A stretch of DNA of 64,000 bases from Cellvibrio sp. PSBB006 (GTDB lineage: Bacteria; Pseudomonadota; Gammaproteobacteria; Pseudomonadales; Cellvibrionaceae), in NCBI RefSeq assembly GCF_002162135.1, contig NZ_CP021382.1, positions 4,586,001-4,650,000 on the forward strand, written 5' to 3'. The position numbers were made by a program, and so were the translations under genes. The notes under the pieces are model-generated. The model had not been told where the DNA came from and did no database searches. It saw only the letters and a program-made list of their open reading frames with translations. This document shows, in pieces, positions 17,158-26,460 of this stretch (position 1 is its first letter; each line of letters opens with the position of its first letter).

Positions 17158-17979
17158 ATGACTTCACCGATAACTGAACCAACAACGCCTATTGCCCTGA
17201 CTATCGCGGGTAGCGACAGCGGCGGCGGTGCGGGTATTCAGGCCGATCTCAAAACCTTTGCCGCCTTGGGCGTGTTCGGATGCAGCGCCATTACCTCATT
17301 GACGGCGCAGAATACCCTGGGCGTACAAGGTGTCTGGCCGGTGCCGCCGGATTTTGTTCGCGCGCAAATTCATTCCGTGCTGACGGACATTCCGGTAGCT
17401 GCCATCAAAACCGGCATGCTGGCCACGGCGGACATTATCCACGCCGTTGCGGACAGTCTGGTGGATTACACCTCTATCCCGTTGATCGTTGATCCGGTGA
17501 TGGTGGCGACCAGCGGTGATCGCTTGTTGGCGGAGGATGCCATCCAGGCGCTGATCACCCGCTTATTGCCGCGTGCAAACCTGATTACTCCCAACCTTTA
17601 TGAAGCTGCCGCACTGTTAAACGATGGGCTGGCGCATACCCATGCCGACCGGCTGCGTCAGGCAAAGCAGTTGCGTGCACTGGGCGCGAAGGCGGTGCTG
17701 ATTAAAGGCGGTCATGGCGAAGGTGCCCATGCGGAGGATCTTTTATTGACGGATGACGGTACGCAAACCTTTTCGGCGCCGCGCCTCACAACGCGCAATA
17801 CCCACGGTACCGGCTGCACGCTGGCGTCTGCCATTGCCGCCGGCATGGCTCGGCACTTAGCCTTGCCTGAGGCTGTTGCCCAGGCCAAAAGCTATCTTCA
17901 CCAGGCGCTGGCCCGCGCTGATGAATTACACATCGGGCAGGGTGCAGGCCCTGTCCATCACTTTCATTCATTTTATTAA
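17158..17979 (+). CDS. thiD: Hydroxymethylpyrimidine / phosphomethylpyrimidine kinase
   Basis: A 273-residue ribokinase-fold enzyme that phosphorylates HMP and HMP-P to HMP-PP in thiamine synthesis. Seen: the N-terminal ALTIAGSDSGGGAGIQADLK, VDPVMVATSGDRLL and the C-terminal anion hole NTHGTGCTLASAIAAG with its catalytic base region. It is the first gene behind the TPP riboswitch and precedes thiC by 39 bp, so the two are probably one transcript covering the pyrimidine branch. There is no fused ThiE domain. Confidence 0.95.
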   Translation: MTSPITEPTTPIALTIAGSDSGGGAGIQADLKTFAALGVFGCSAITSLTAQNTLGVQGVWPVPPDFVRAQIHSVLTDIPVAAIKTGMLATADIIHAVADSLVDYTSIPLIVDPVMVATSGDRLLAEDAIQALITRLLPRANLITPNLYEAAALLNDGLAHTHADRLRQAKQLRALGAKAVLIKGGHGEGAHAEDLLLTDDGTQTFSAPRLTTRNTHGTGCTLASAIAAGMARHLALPEAVAQAKSYLHQALARADELHIGQGAGPVHHFHSFY

Positions 17980-17982
17980 TAG

Positions 17983-19938
<1,956 letters not shown>

Positions 19939-19956
19939 CTGGCTTCACGCTAACCC

Positions 19957-19998
19957 GTAGGTCGGATTAGGCGCAAAGCGCCGTAATCCGACAATTTT
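19957..19998 (+). terminator. GGTCGGATTA palindromic repeat with T run after thiC
   Basis: GTAGGTCGGATTAGGCGC pairs with GCGCCGTAATCCGAC around an AAA loop, then TTTTTT (19995-20000). It is one unit of the same repeat family as at 10907 and 34264, here placed where it would act as a terminator between thiC and nudF. Confidence 0.8.
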
Positions 19999-20020
19999 TT
20001 ATACAGGACTCCATTCAACA

Positions 20021-20650
20021 ATGATCGAAAAACCCCAATTCACCCGCGATGATGTAGAAATCCTGCGCCGTGAAGAACTCTACAAACGCTTCTTCCGTGT
20101 TGAAAAAGTCTTCCTTCGCCACAAGCTATTTAACGGCGGTTGGGGAAACGAAATCGGGCGCGAATTGTTTTTACGTGGTGAAGCGGTCGGCGTTGTGCTC
20201 TATGATCCGGCCCACGATCTGATCGGGCTGGTTGAACAATTCCGGGTCGGCGCCATGGATGAGCCCCATGGTCCCTGGTGTTATGAAGTTGTCGCCGGCA
20301 TGTTGGAAGAAGGCGAAACCCCTGAAGACGTAGCCCGCCGCGAACTCATCGAAGAAGCCGATGTTACGCCATATACCATGGAATATATCTGCAATTATCT
20401 ATCCAGCCCGGGCGGCAGCGATGAAAAGTTGCATCTCTATTGCGGCTTGTGTGATCTGAGTCAGGCCGGCGGTATTTATGGTTTACCGGAAGAGGGTGAG
20501 GATATTCGCATGCACGTCTTTGCCGCCGACGATGTCTTTGCCGAACTCTTTAATGGCGCTTTTAACAATGCTGCAGCATTGATTTGCTTACAATGGCTAC
20601 AACTTAACCGGCCCCGTTTGCAAGCGGAAAATCTCAGCGCGGTGGATTGA
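20021..20650 (+). CDS. nudF: ADP-ribose pyrophosphatase (Nudix)
   Basis: A 209-residue Nudix hydrolase that splits ADP-ribose and ADP-sugars to AMP and sugar phosphate. The Nudix box GMLEEGETPEDVARRELIEE is complete except that the usual glycine after EE is alanine. The N-terminal KVFLRHKLFNGGW and the following NYLSSPGGSDEKLHLYCG match NudF. It begins the conserved nudF-yqiB-cpdA-yqiA-parE block, which here is split after yqiB. Confidence 0.93.
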   Translation: MIEKPQFTRDDVEILRREELYKRFFRVEKVFLRHKLFNGGWGNEIGRELFLRGEAVGVVLYDPAHDLIGLVEQFRVGAMDEPHGPWCYEVVAGMLEEGETPEDVARRELIEEADVTPYTMEYICNYLSSPGGSDEKLHLYCGLCDLSQAGGIYGLPEEGEDIRMHVFAADDVFAELFNGAFNNAAALICLQWLQLNRPRLQAENLSAVD

Positions 20651-20754
20651 CTTAATTCCGCGTCTGGCTAACACTTGATTCAAGATGAATAGTTTTATGA
20701 CAGCCCGCCCAGATCGCGGGTGTGGTTATCGTCTTACTTATTGAAAACTTATCT

Positions 20755-21246
20755 ATGTTTACACTTCGCCTCAACAGGCAAACACCTGAATACGCCACTT
20801 ACAAGGAACCTTACAAGGTGGATTTTCCTTTGCAGATGGCGGAGTGCGAAGCCAATTACTTGCGTCTGCAAAAACTCGTCAATGGCCTGACCCATGATGA
20901 GTACCGCTTTATGGTAACGCGCGGCCAGCAGGAATGGTTACAGATCCTGCGGGTGGTCGAACGCTCGCCCTACACCACCACCTTCCAGTTCCGCCAATCA
21001 CCGGTTGCCCCCATCACTCGCTGGTTGCAAATGCCATGTTTAACGGTGCGGATGTACCACGATGCAAAAGTGGCCGAGGTCTTGGCGTGGGAGGGGCATA
21101 AACGTTTGCGTCCGCGTTACGAATATCCCAATCGCTCGATGTACCAAAGCGACGAGAAGTTGCAGATCAACCAGTTCCTGGGCGAGTGTCTATCCTTGTG
21201 TCTCAATAAAGGGCGCAGTGTGGATAGTGTGGTGCCGACAGAATAA
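20755..21246 (+). CDS. DUF1249 family protein (YqiB)
   Basis: A 163-residue cytoplasmic protein of unknown function. MAECEANYLRLQKLV, VVERSPYTTTFQFRQ and MYHDAKVAEVLAWEGH are typical of DUF1249. The start MFTLRLNRQTPEY is chosen over an upstream GTG because of family length; the ribosome site is weak. In E. coli and Pseudomonas the next gene is cpdA; here about 11.6 kb intervenes. It is followed by repeat copy C and converges with hoxX. Confidence 0.88.
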   Translation: MFTLRLNRQTPEYATYKEPYKVDFPLQMAECEANYLRLQKLVNGLTHDEYRFMVTRGQQEWLQILRVVERSPYTTTFQFRQSPVAPITRWLQMPCLTVRMYHDAKVAEVLAWEGHKRLRPRYEYPNRSMYQSDEKLQINQFLGECLSLCLNKGRSVDSVVPTE

Positions 21247-21309
21247 ACCTCGCCGTTTTCATTTTTCTTTAGTTTTTTTGCGAGAAGCTTGCAGCTTTAG
21301 GTGGGGTGA

Positions 21310-21416
21310 GTTTTGCGTGAAGGTGTGTGTTTCAAAACCCTCGCGTCAGGGATGACGTGAGGGAGCTACAGGGACGTATTTACCGCGTTTTTGAAACACA
21401 CACCTTCATGGAAAAC
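21310..21416 (+). repeat. Structured dispersed repeat, short form, copy C
   Basis: A 107-bp element with 28-bp arms beginning GTTTTGCGTGAAGGTGTGTG and ending in its near-perfect inverse (26 of 28). The inner stem is CCCTCGCGTCA (21338-21348) with TGACGTGAGGG (21353-21363), loop GGGA, one G-T pair, then GAGCTACAGGGACGTATT. The outer arm sequence differs from copies A, B and D on both sides in concert. It lies between the convergent yqiB and hoxX genes. Confidence 0.9.
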
Positions 21417-21460
21417 GTATTCGAAGAGTCACACTGTTCGTATTGTTCGATCTACTACTA

Positions 21461-23185
21461 TCAAGCAATTTGCAACACCTTTTCCTTCGTCGTGTGATTA
21501 ATAAGTCTTGATGGCGTTTTCCCGCAACTGATCTTGTGAACAAAGTTGTAACGCAACTTATGATAATCACTGTCCGGGTTATCAAAGATCGCTTTCATTT
21601 GTCGTAACTCAGCAGCGCGATAAGTTTCCAACGGCTGCACGCATTCATCCGCCACTCGCCGCTGTTGCTTTTGCTCCAGAGTTGAAAAAAACAGTTCATC
21701 CTTCGTCAATTCCTCACAGGCTTTTTGCAGCGTCTGGTGATATAACTCCCAATCTTCCGGTAGCACTTGATCCACCATGCCAATAGCTTTGGCGGCTTTC
21801 GCCAGGATCGGCATGCATTGTGTTGTCAGTTCATGAGCAAGGTGTTGGCCGACGCGTTTGGGTAGCAGATACGTCCAATACTCTGAACCATACAGTCCCA
21901 TGGTTTGATAATGAGGGTTCAGGACAACACCTTCCCGTGCCCATACTGAATCGCAGGCGAGCGGCATCATGGCGCCGCCAGCGCCGGCGTTGTTGCGTAA
22001 GGCGGCGACGGTGATTTTATTGTCCATATTGATGATTTCCTGGACGACATCGTCAATGGCATTGATGTTGCGCCAGGATTCATGTGCCGGGTCAACAGAG
22101 GATTCAATGCAATTCAGGTGAATACCGTTGCTCCAGAAATCTTCACCGCCGAGCAAGGCAATCACACGAACATCAGCGTGGGCTCGTAGCTCGCGCAGTT
22201 TTGCAAGTAAGGCGATGCATTGCTCGGTATTCATGGCGCCGTTGTAAAAATCGAAGCTGAGATAGGCAACGCCGTTTTTAATCTCGGTGTTGATATCTTG
22301 CTGAACCTGTGAATCCAATACGCCCAGATGCTCAAAATATTCCGGATTGTGAAATTGTTGGGTGACCACTTGCAACGCCGGTAGTTTGAAAAACGTTTTT
22401 TCACCATGCTGGGCCATCTTCATCTGGCGAATCCACACAGCACCATCGCGCGTGGCACGACACACGGCACCGTCGCGGTAACCGATTAATTCACCGGGTT
22501 TGGCGTTGGTTTTGCGATATTCCGCGCGTGCGCCGAATAAATAAACAGTATTACCCGCAATATCATCCAGTACACCCGGAAAGCTGTCGGCCGCATGAAT
22601 TTTTTTAACAATGGTTTCGGTGTTGTCATTCAGCCAGTCGATCTTGCGCCAATCCTGCCGCATTAAGGGCAAACATTTTCCCTTGACGTTGGGGTTGGAA
22701 TAATCCAGAGGGCGCGGGCGGAAGTCCGGTTTTTGAATGGCATCAAGCAAAATATTTTTGATTTCTGCAACGGCAGTGGCGATAACTTCACGCCGATAAA
22801 GACTCGCCTTCGGTGCTCCGCGCAGGGGGAAATTTTGGGTGGCCCAGATATCACCGGCATCCATTTCTTCGTCCGCCTGCAACAGGGTTACACCCCATTG
22901 GTTGCGTTCCATGTCAATGGCCCAGTCGAGCGATGAAGGTCCGCGATCACCTTCAATACCGGGATGGACGATTAAACACAAATGTTCCCGCCAGATCGCC
23001 TCCGGTACGCGATGCTTAAGAAAAGGACAAATAATCAGGTCCGGCTGGAATTGTGCCACCGCTTCCTGCATTACCTCTTCGCTGGCGGAAAGCTCAATGG
23101 AAACGCGGTGGTTTTCCGCCTCCAATTCTCGATGAACACGTTGACACATCCCGTTATAAGCTGAAGCAAACAATAAAATGTTCAA
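21461..23185 (-). CDS. hoxX: HoxX-like hydrogenase maturation / CO-synthesising protein
   Basis: A 574-residue fusion of an N-terminal formyltransferase-like domain (~1-270) and a C-terminal enoyl-CoA-hydratase/crotonase-like domain (~285-560). Seen: MNILLFASAYNGMCQR, VHPGIEGDRGPSSLDWAI and WGVTLLQADEEMDAG in the first half; GGEDFWSNGIHLN and NNAGAGGAMMPLACD in the second. Known: HoxX makes CO from formyl-tetrahydrofolate via formyl-CoA for the Fe(CN)2CO site of NiFe hydrogenases. No hydrogenase or hyp genes are in this window, so its target is unclear. The start is TTG at 23185 with a strong GGGAGGG seven bases upstream. It lies 62 bp after the MHYT gene, probably in one operon. Confidence 0.9.
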   Translation of the reverse strand: MNILLFASAYNGMCQRVHRELEAENHRVSIELSASEEVMQEAVAQFQPDLIICPFLKHRVPEAIWREHLCLIVHPGIEGDRGPSSLDWAIDMERNQWGVTLLQADEEMDAGDIWATQNFPLRGAPKASLYRREVIATAVAEIKNILLDAIQKPDFRPRPLDYSNPNVKGKCLPLMRQDWRKIDWLNDNTETIVKKIHAADSFPGVLDDIAGNTVYLFGARAEYRKTNAKPGELIGYRDGAVCRATRDGAVWIRQMKMAQHGEKTFFKLPALQVVTQQFHNPEYFEHLGVLDSQVQQDINTEIKNGVAYLSFDFYNGAMNTEQCIALLAKLRELRAHADVRVIALLGGEDFWSNGIHLNCIESSVDPAHESWRNINAIDDVVQEIINMDNKITVAALRNNAGAGGAMMPLACDSVWAREGVVLNPHYQTMGLYGSEYWTYLLPKRVGQHLAHELTTQCMPILAKAAKAIGMVDQVLPEDWELYHQTLQKACEELTKDELFFSTLEQKQQRRVADECVQPLETYRAAELRQMKAIFDNPDSDYHKLRYNFVHKISCGKTPSRLINHTTKEKVLQIA

Positions 23186-23247
23186 GGCAGATCCCTCCCA
23201 GATGGGTCGAAAGTAGATGTTTGCGCGCTTGATTTACAACGAAAGCG

Positions 23248-24030
23248 TTACGTCTTGGCGTAAGCGTCTTGTGCGTCTCCCGGTTCTTCTCCCAATTCTT
23301 CTTCCATGCGACTGCTGAGTTGGTTCAAGGACATAATCAAACAGATGACCAGTAAGAACATACTGGCACAGAAGATAAACAAGCCCATGGTCATGGGGCT
23401 CATGGAATTTTCGATGATGACTTGTTCTGCGGTGTGGTCATGCACCATGGACATGGCCGCCATACCGGTGTAGTGCATGCCGCAAACAGCGATAGCCATG
23501 ACCACCGCGCTGCCGAGCATCAGCATGGTGCCTTTCAGGTTTACCGCGAGCCACAGCGCCACCGTGGCAGCAACGATTGCAATAGCCAACGAAACGCCGA
23601 CGAGAGTTTTGTCGTACACCATGCTGCCGTGCATCACCATCGCTTCCATACCGATGTAATGCATGGAGGCTACGGCGAGACCGGTAAACAAGCCGGCACC
23701 TAACAGGCGCACGATCGACAGCTGACCACTGACGGCGATATAAATCCCGATGCCCACAGCGACAACTGCAATTAATAAGGAAAGGAAAGTCAGGCCGGGT
23801 GTATAGCCCACATCCATAGGCACCTGGTAAGCGAGCATGCCGATAAAGTGCATGGTCCAGATAGCGCCGCCGCCGAGGGAAACCGCAGCGGCAATAATCC
23901 ACACCGTTGAGGGGCCGGATTTCGAAGACTTCATTCCGTTGGTAATTTGCAAGCCGGTAAATGAACCGAAGACCGAAACAAGAAATGAGAGAATGACCAA
24001 AAACCAGTTATAGCTTGCTTCCATCTCCAT
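23248..24030 (-). CDS. MHYT-domain integral membrane sensor
   Basis: A 260-residue protein with about seven membrane helices. It carries the three diagnostic motifs at helix ends: MHFIGM, MHYIGM and MHYTGM (plus nearby MVMHG and MVHDH). No GGDEF, EAL or kinase domain is fused; the C-terminus is a short acidic tail (MEEELGEEPGD). Known: MHYT domains were proposed to bind copper and sense O2, CO or NO. GAGGA eight bases before the ATG supports the start. It precedes hoxX, whose family makes CO, which makes a functional link tempting but unproven. It is divergent from the chemosensory operon. Confidence 0.92.
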   Translation of the reverse strand: MEMEASYNWFLVILSFLVSVFGSFTGLQITNGMKSSKSGPSTVWIIAAAVSLGGGAIWTMHFIGMLAYQVPMDVGYTPGLTFLSLLIAVVAVGIGIYIAVSGQLSIVRLLGAGLFTGLAVASMHYIGMEAMVMHGSMVYDKTLVGVSLAIAIVAATVALWLAVNLKGTMLMLGSAVVMAIAVCGMHYTGMAAMSMVHDHTAEQVIIENSMSPMTMGLFIFCASMFLLVICLIMSLNQLSSRMEEELGEEPGDAQDAYAKT

Positions 24031-24497
24031 ACAGATATCCTCATAAAATAATAAAAATACAACGACAATCAGCGCTCGTGTTACACCAGCCAGCTGAGAT
24101 TTCTTTATGGATTCTAGTTATTCCAATGCGCTTCCCATAGATTAAATATTCATGTTTTTTTGAAAAAATAAATTTTTTGAAATTAAAAAATTTGATGTAA
24201 GTGATCTTTTATAAATTGTGAACTGGTTTTTGCCAGGTTTATAACCTTATGAATTAGATGGGATTTTTTTCTGACTATTGTGTTAGTTTTTTCGTCAGTT
24301 TCATTAAGTTGACGCATTAGTTAACGAAAAAACTGGATCACTGGGTTTGATATTTTTTGCGCCATTATTTTTCGTGACGCAAAAATTTATTGCTGCGTCG
24401 CAACGCTCATCTAAAATTGCTCATTACCAGTGCAGTGAAAACTGCGTTAGCACATTTTTATTTTTTACCGCTGCGTTCGCGCAAGGATTATCAACAA
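24031..24497. promoter_or_regulatory. AT-rich divergent region between the MHYT-hoxX and chemosensory operons
   Basis: A 467-bp region, more AT-rich than the genes around it. A candidate plus-strand promoter is TTGTGA (24216-24221) with TATAAC (24240-24245), 18 bases apart, overlapping an imperfect inverted repeat AACTGG...CCAGGTT. A T-rich block lies at 24150-24190. No gene-like frame with a ribosome site was found before ATG 24498. Confidence 0.4.
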
Positions 24498-25391
24498 ATG
24501 ACCGCTCAAGCATCTGTAATGAAGTCACCTGGCAGGATTTTTTCTGTTGCGGTGGTCGGAGCAAGTGAACGAGATATCGAGATACTCGAACGCGTTTTTG
24601 GCATTACCCGTTATCGTCAACGTTGCTATAAGCTGGTCGTCATCAATGATGTGTCTTCCACCAGTGAATTGACGCGCGCTGTTGACGCCGATATCCATGT
24701 TCTTAATGTCACCAACCCCAAGGCAATTGTGTGCTGGCAACGCTTTGCTGCGACCGTGAGCCGTGAAAAGCGCAAGCCGGTGTTGCGCTTGGGACAAAAA
24801 GCGACAGATGAAAGCAATGTGTCTGAATTTGTTATTCCCTGGCCGATTAACCCGGCGAAATTGCTGCAAACCCTGGATAACTTTACGATCCGCCACCTTC
24901 ATTACTATCCCGAATTCGAGATAGGTTCGGAGGTGGAGCCATCTTCAGCGGTGGTCCATAACATCAAAGCCATAGGTACCACCACGCAGATCAAGCAAGA
25001 GGCGCGACAAAAAGCTATTCGTGTATTGGTAGCAGATGACAGCCTTGCCGTGCGTCGACAACTAACAATTGAATTCGACAGTATGGATGCGCACCTGGAC
25101 TCAGTGGCGGATGGCGACGCGGCAGTAAAAGCCACCGAGCAGGAAAAATACGATGTCATTTTTCTCGATGTGGTCATGCCGGGTCTGGATGGTTACAGCG
25201 TCTGCAAAAACATTCGTCGTTCTGCGCTGAACAAAACCACGCCAGTCATTATGCTGACCAGCCGTTCATCAAAATTCGACAAGCTAAAAGGCATCCTGGC
25301 CGGATGCGATACCTATTTAACCAAGCCAATCAATCACAATGAATTTAAAGAAATAACCCAAAAACATCTCGTTAAAAGCATGGAGAAGTAA
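24498..25391 (+). CDS. PilG-like response regulator with an N-terminal extension
   Basis: A 297-residue protein: residues ~1-165 are an unrecognised domain (starting ~10 with IFSVAVVGASERDIEIL), and ~175-295 a CheY-like receiver of the PilG type (VLVADDSLAVRRQL, phosphoacceptor in VIFLDVVMPGLDGYSVC, LTSRSSKFDKLKG, YLTKPI). The start MTAQASVMKSPGR has AAGGA upstream; ATG 24390 is rejected. PilG in Pseudomonas takes phosphate from ChpA and acts on pilus extension and on cAMP production by CyaB. It is the first gene of the operon, one base from pilH. Confidence 0.85.
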   Translation: MTAQASVMKSPGRIFSVAVVGASERDIEILERVFGITRYRQRCYKLVVINDVSSTSELTRAVDADIHVLNVTNPKAIVCWQRFAATVSREKRKPVLRLGQKATDESNVSEFVIPWPINPAKLLQTLDNFTIRHLHYYPEFEIGSEVEPSSAVVHNIKAIGTTTQIKQEARQKAIRVLVADDSLAVRRQLTIEFDSMDAHLDSVADGDAAVKATEQEKYDVIFLDVVMPGLDGYSVCKNIRRSALNKTTPVIMLTSRSSKFDKLKGILAGCDTYLTKPINHNEFKEITQKHLVKSMEK

Positions 25392-25392
25392 C

Positions 25393-25755
25393 ATGAAGCC
25401 CAGCAAAGTCATGATCGTGGACGATTCGCCAGTAGACTTGCAGCACCTGAAACAAATTATTGCGGACGCCGGTTACCAGGTTATCACTGCAACCGACGGC
25501 CAGGACGCATACGACAAAGCAAAAGCCTATCGCCCGGACGTTATCCTGATGGACGTGGTGATGGAAGGTGTAGATGGATTCCAGGCTTGTCGCAACATTA
25601 CCTCTGATAAAGATCTTGCCAGTATTCCCGTGGTGTTCGTTACCAGCAAAAACCAACGCGCGGATCGCGTGTGGGGTGAGTTGCAAGGTGGCAAAGGCAT
25701 GATTACCAAACCCTACACACAGGCGCAGATTATCGACACGATTGCATCGCTTTGA
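25393..25755 (+). CDS. PilH-like CheY-type response regulator
   Basis: A 120-residue single-domain receiver. The acidic pocket D10-D11, phosphoacceptor D54 in VILMDVVMEGVDGFQ, threonine in VVFVTSKNQ and lysine in MITKPYT are all present. The sequence matches PilH, which in Pseudomonas counteracts PilG or acts as a phosphate sink for ChpA. It is tightly linked to the PilG-like gene (1 bp) and the CheW-like gene (32 bp). Confidence 0.9.
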   Translation: MKPSKVMIVDDSPVDLQHLKQIIADAGYQVITATDGQDAYDKAKAYRPDVILMDVVMEGVDGFQACRNITSDKDLASIPVVFVTSKNQRADRVWGELQGGKGMITKPYTQAQIIDTIASL

Positions 25756-25787
25756 CGCACTGTTTTAAACCGGCGAGATATCTGTAG

Positions 25788-26393
25788 ATGGCTACCAACA
25801 ATCTTGAGCAGACGCTGATCGATGCGTTGTCCCGCTTGCAGCATACCGATGTCGACAAGGCACTGCTTACGGATCAGGAACGCTTCGGCGCTGAACTTGC
25901 ACGCGAGCAGTATTTTGGTTTTGCCATTGGCACGAAACATTTTGTGGTTAAAGCCAGCTGCTTTTGCGAAGTATTTTCCGGCTTGCCGGTTGCTCCGATA
26001 CCCAATGCACCTTCGGTGTTAGCCGGCTTGTGTAACGTGCGCGGCGTTTTGGTTCCGGTGTACCAGCTGCATCACGAATGGGCTCTTACCCTGCCGCAAA
26101 AGCCTTATGTATTTTGCATCGGTAAAGGTGAAAAAGCGGTGGCCGTGTTGGTTGACAATTTACCGGTTTCCATCGAATTGGCCGAGCAGGATTGTGTGGA
26201 GGACAATACGCTGGAACAAGATCCGGTCCTGTCTGCGCTGGTTGAAAATACTTTTCTTGCGCGCGGTGTTCAGCACTATCGCATAGCGGGCGAAGCGGTT
26301 GGTGAACAACTCCTGGCATTGGCAAATCACCACCGTCGGGAAAACCACCATATGGGCATGCATCGTTTTGCCGACAATGCGTATTCCGTGTAG
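25788..26393 (+). CDS. PilI-like CheW adaptor
   Basis: A 201-residue CheW-domain protein. Residues ~40-180 carry the fold, with REQYFGFAIGTKHFVVKAS, LAGLCNVRGVLVPVYQLHHEW and KAVAVLVDNLPVSIELAE; the last is the interface strand. An N-terminal helix of ~35 residues precedes it, as in PilI. It should couple the PilJ-like receptor to the ChpA-like kinase. Confidence 0.87.
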   Translation: MATNNLEQTLIDALSRLQHTDVDKALLTDQERFGAELAREQYFGFAIGTKHFVVKASCFCEVFSGLPVAPIPNAPSVLAGLCNVRGVLVPVYQLHHEWALTLPQKPYVFCIGKGEKAVAVLVDNLPVSIELAEQDCVEDNTLEQDPVLSALVENTFLARGVQHYRIAGEAVGEQLLALANHHRRENHHMGMHRFADNAYSV

Positions 26394-26460
26394 AAAAATC
26401 TGTTTGATGTAATTGCCACACAGACATTCTTGCTTTGAAAATCGATCCTGGAGTCTCACA

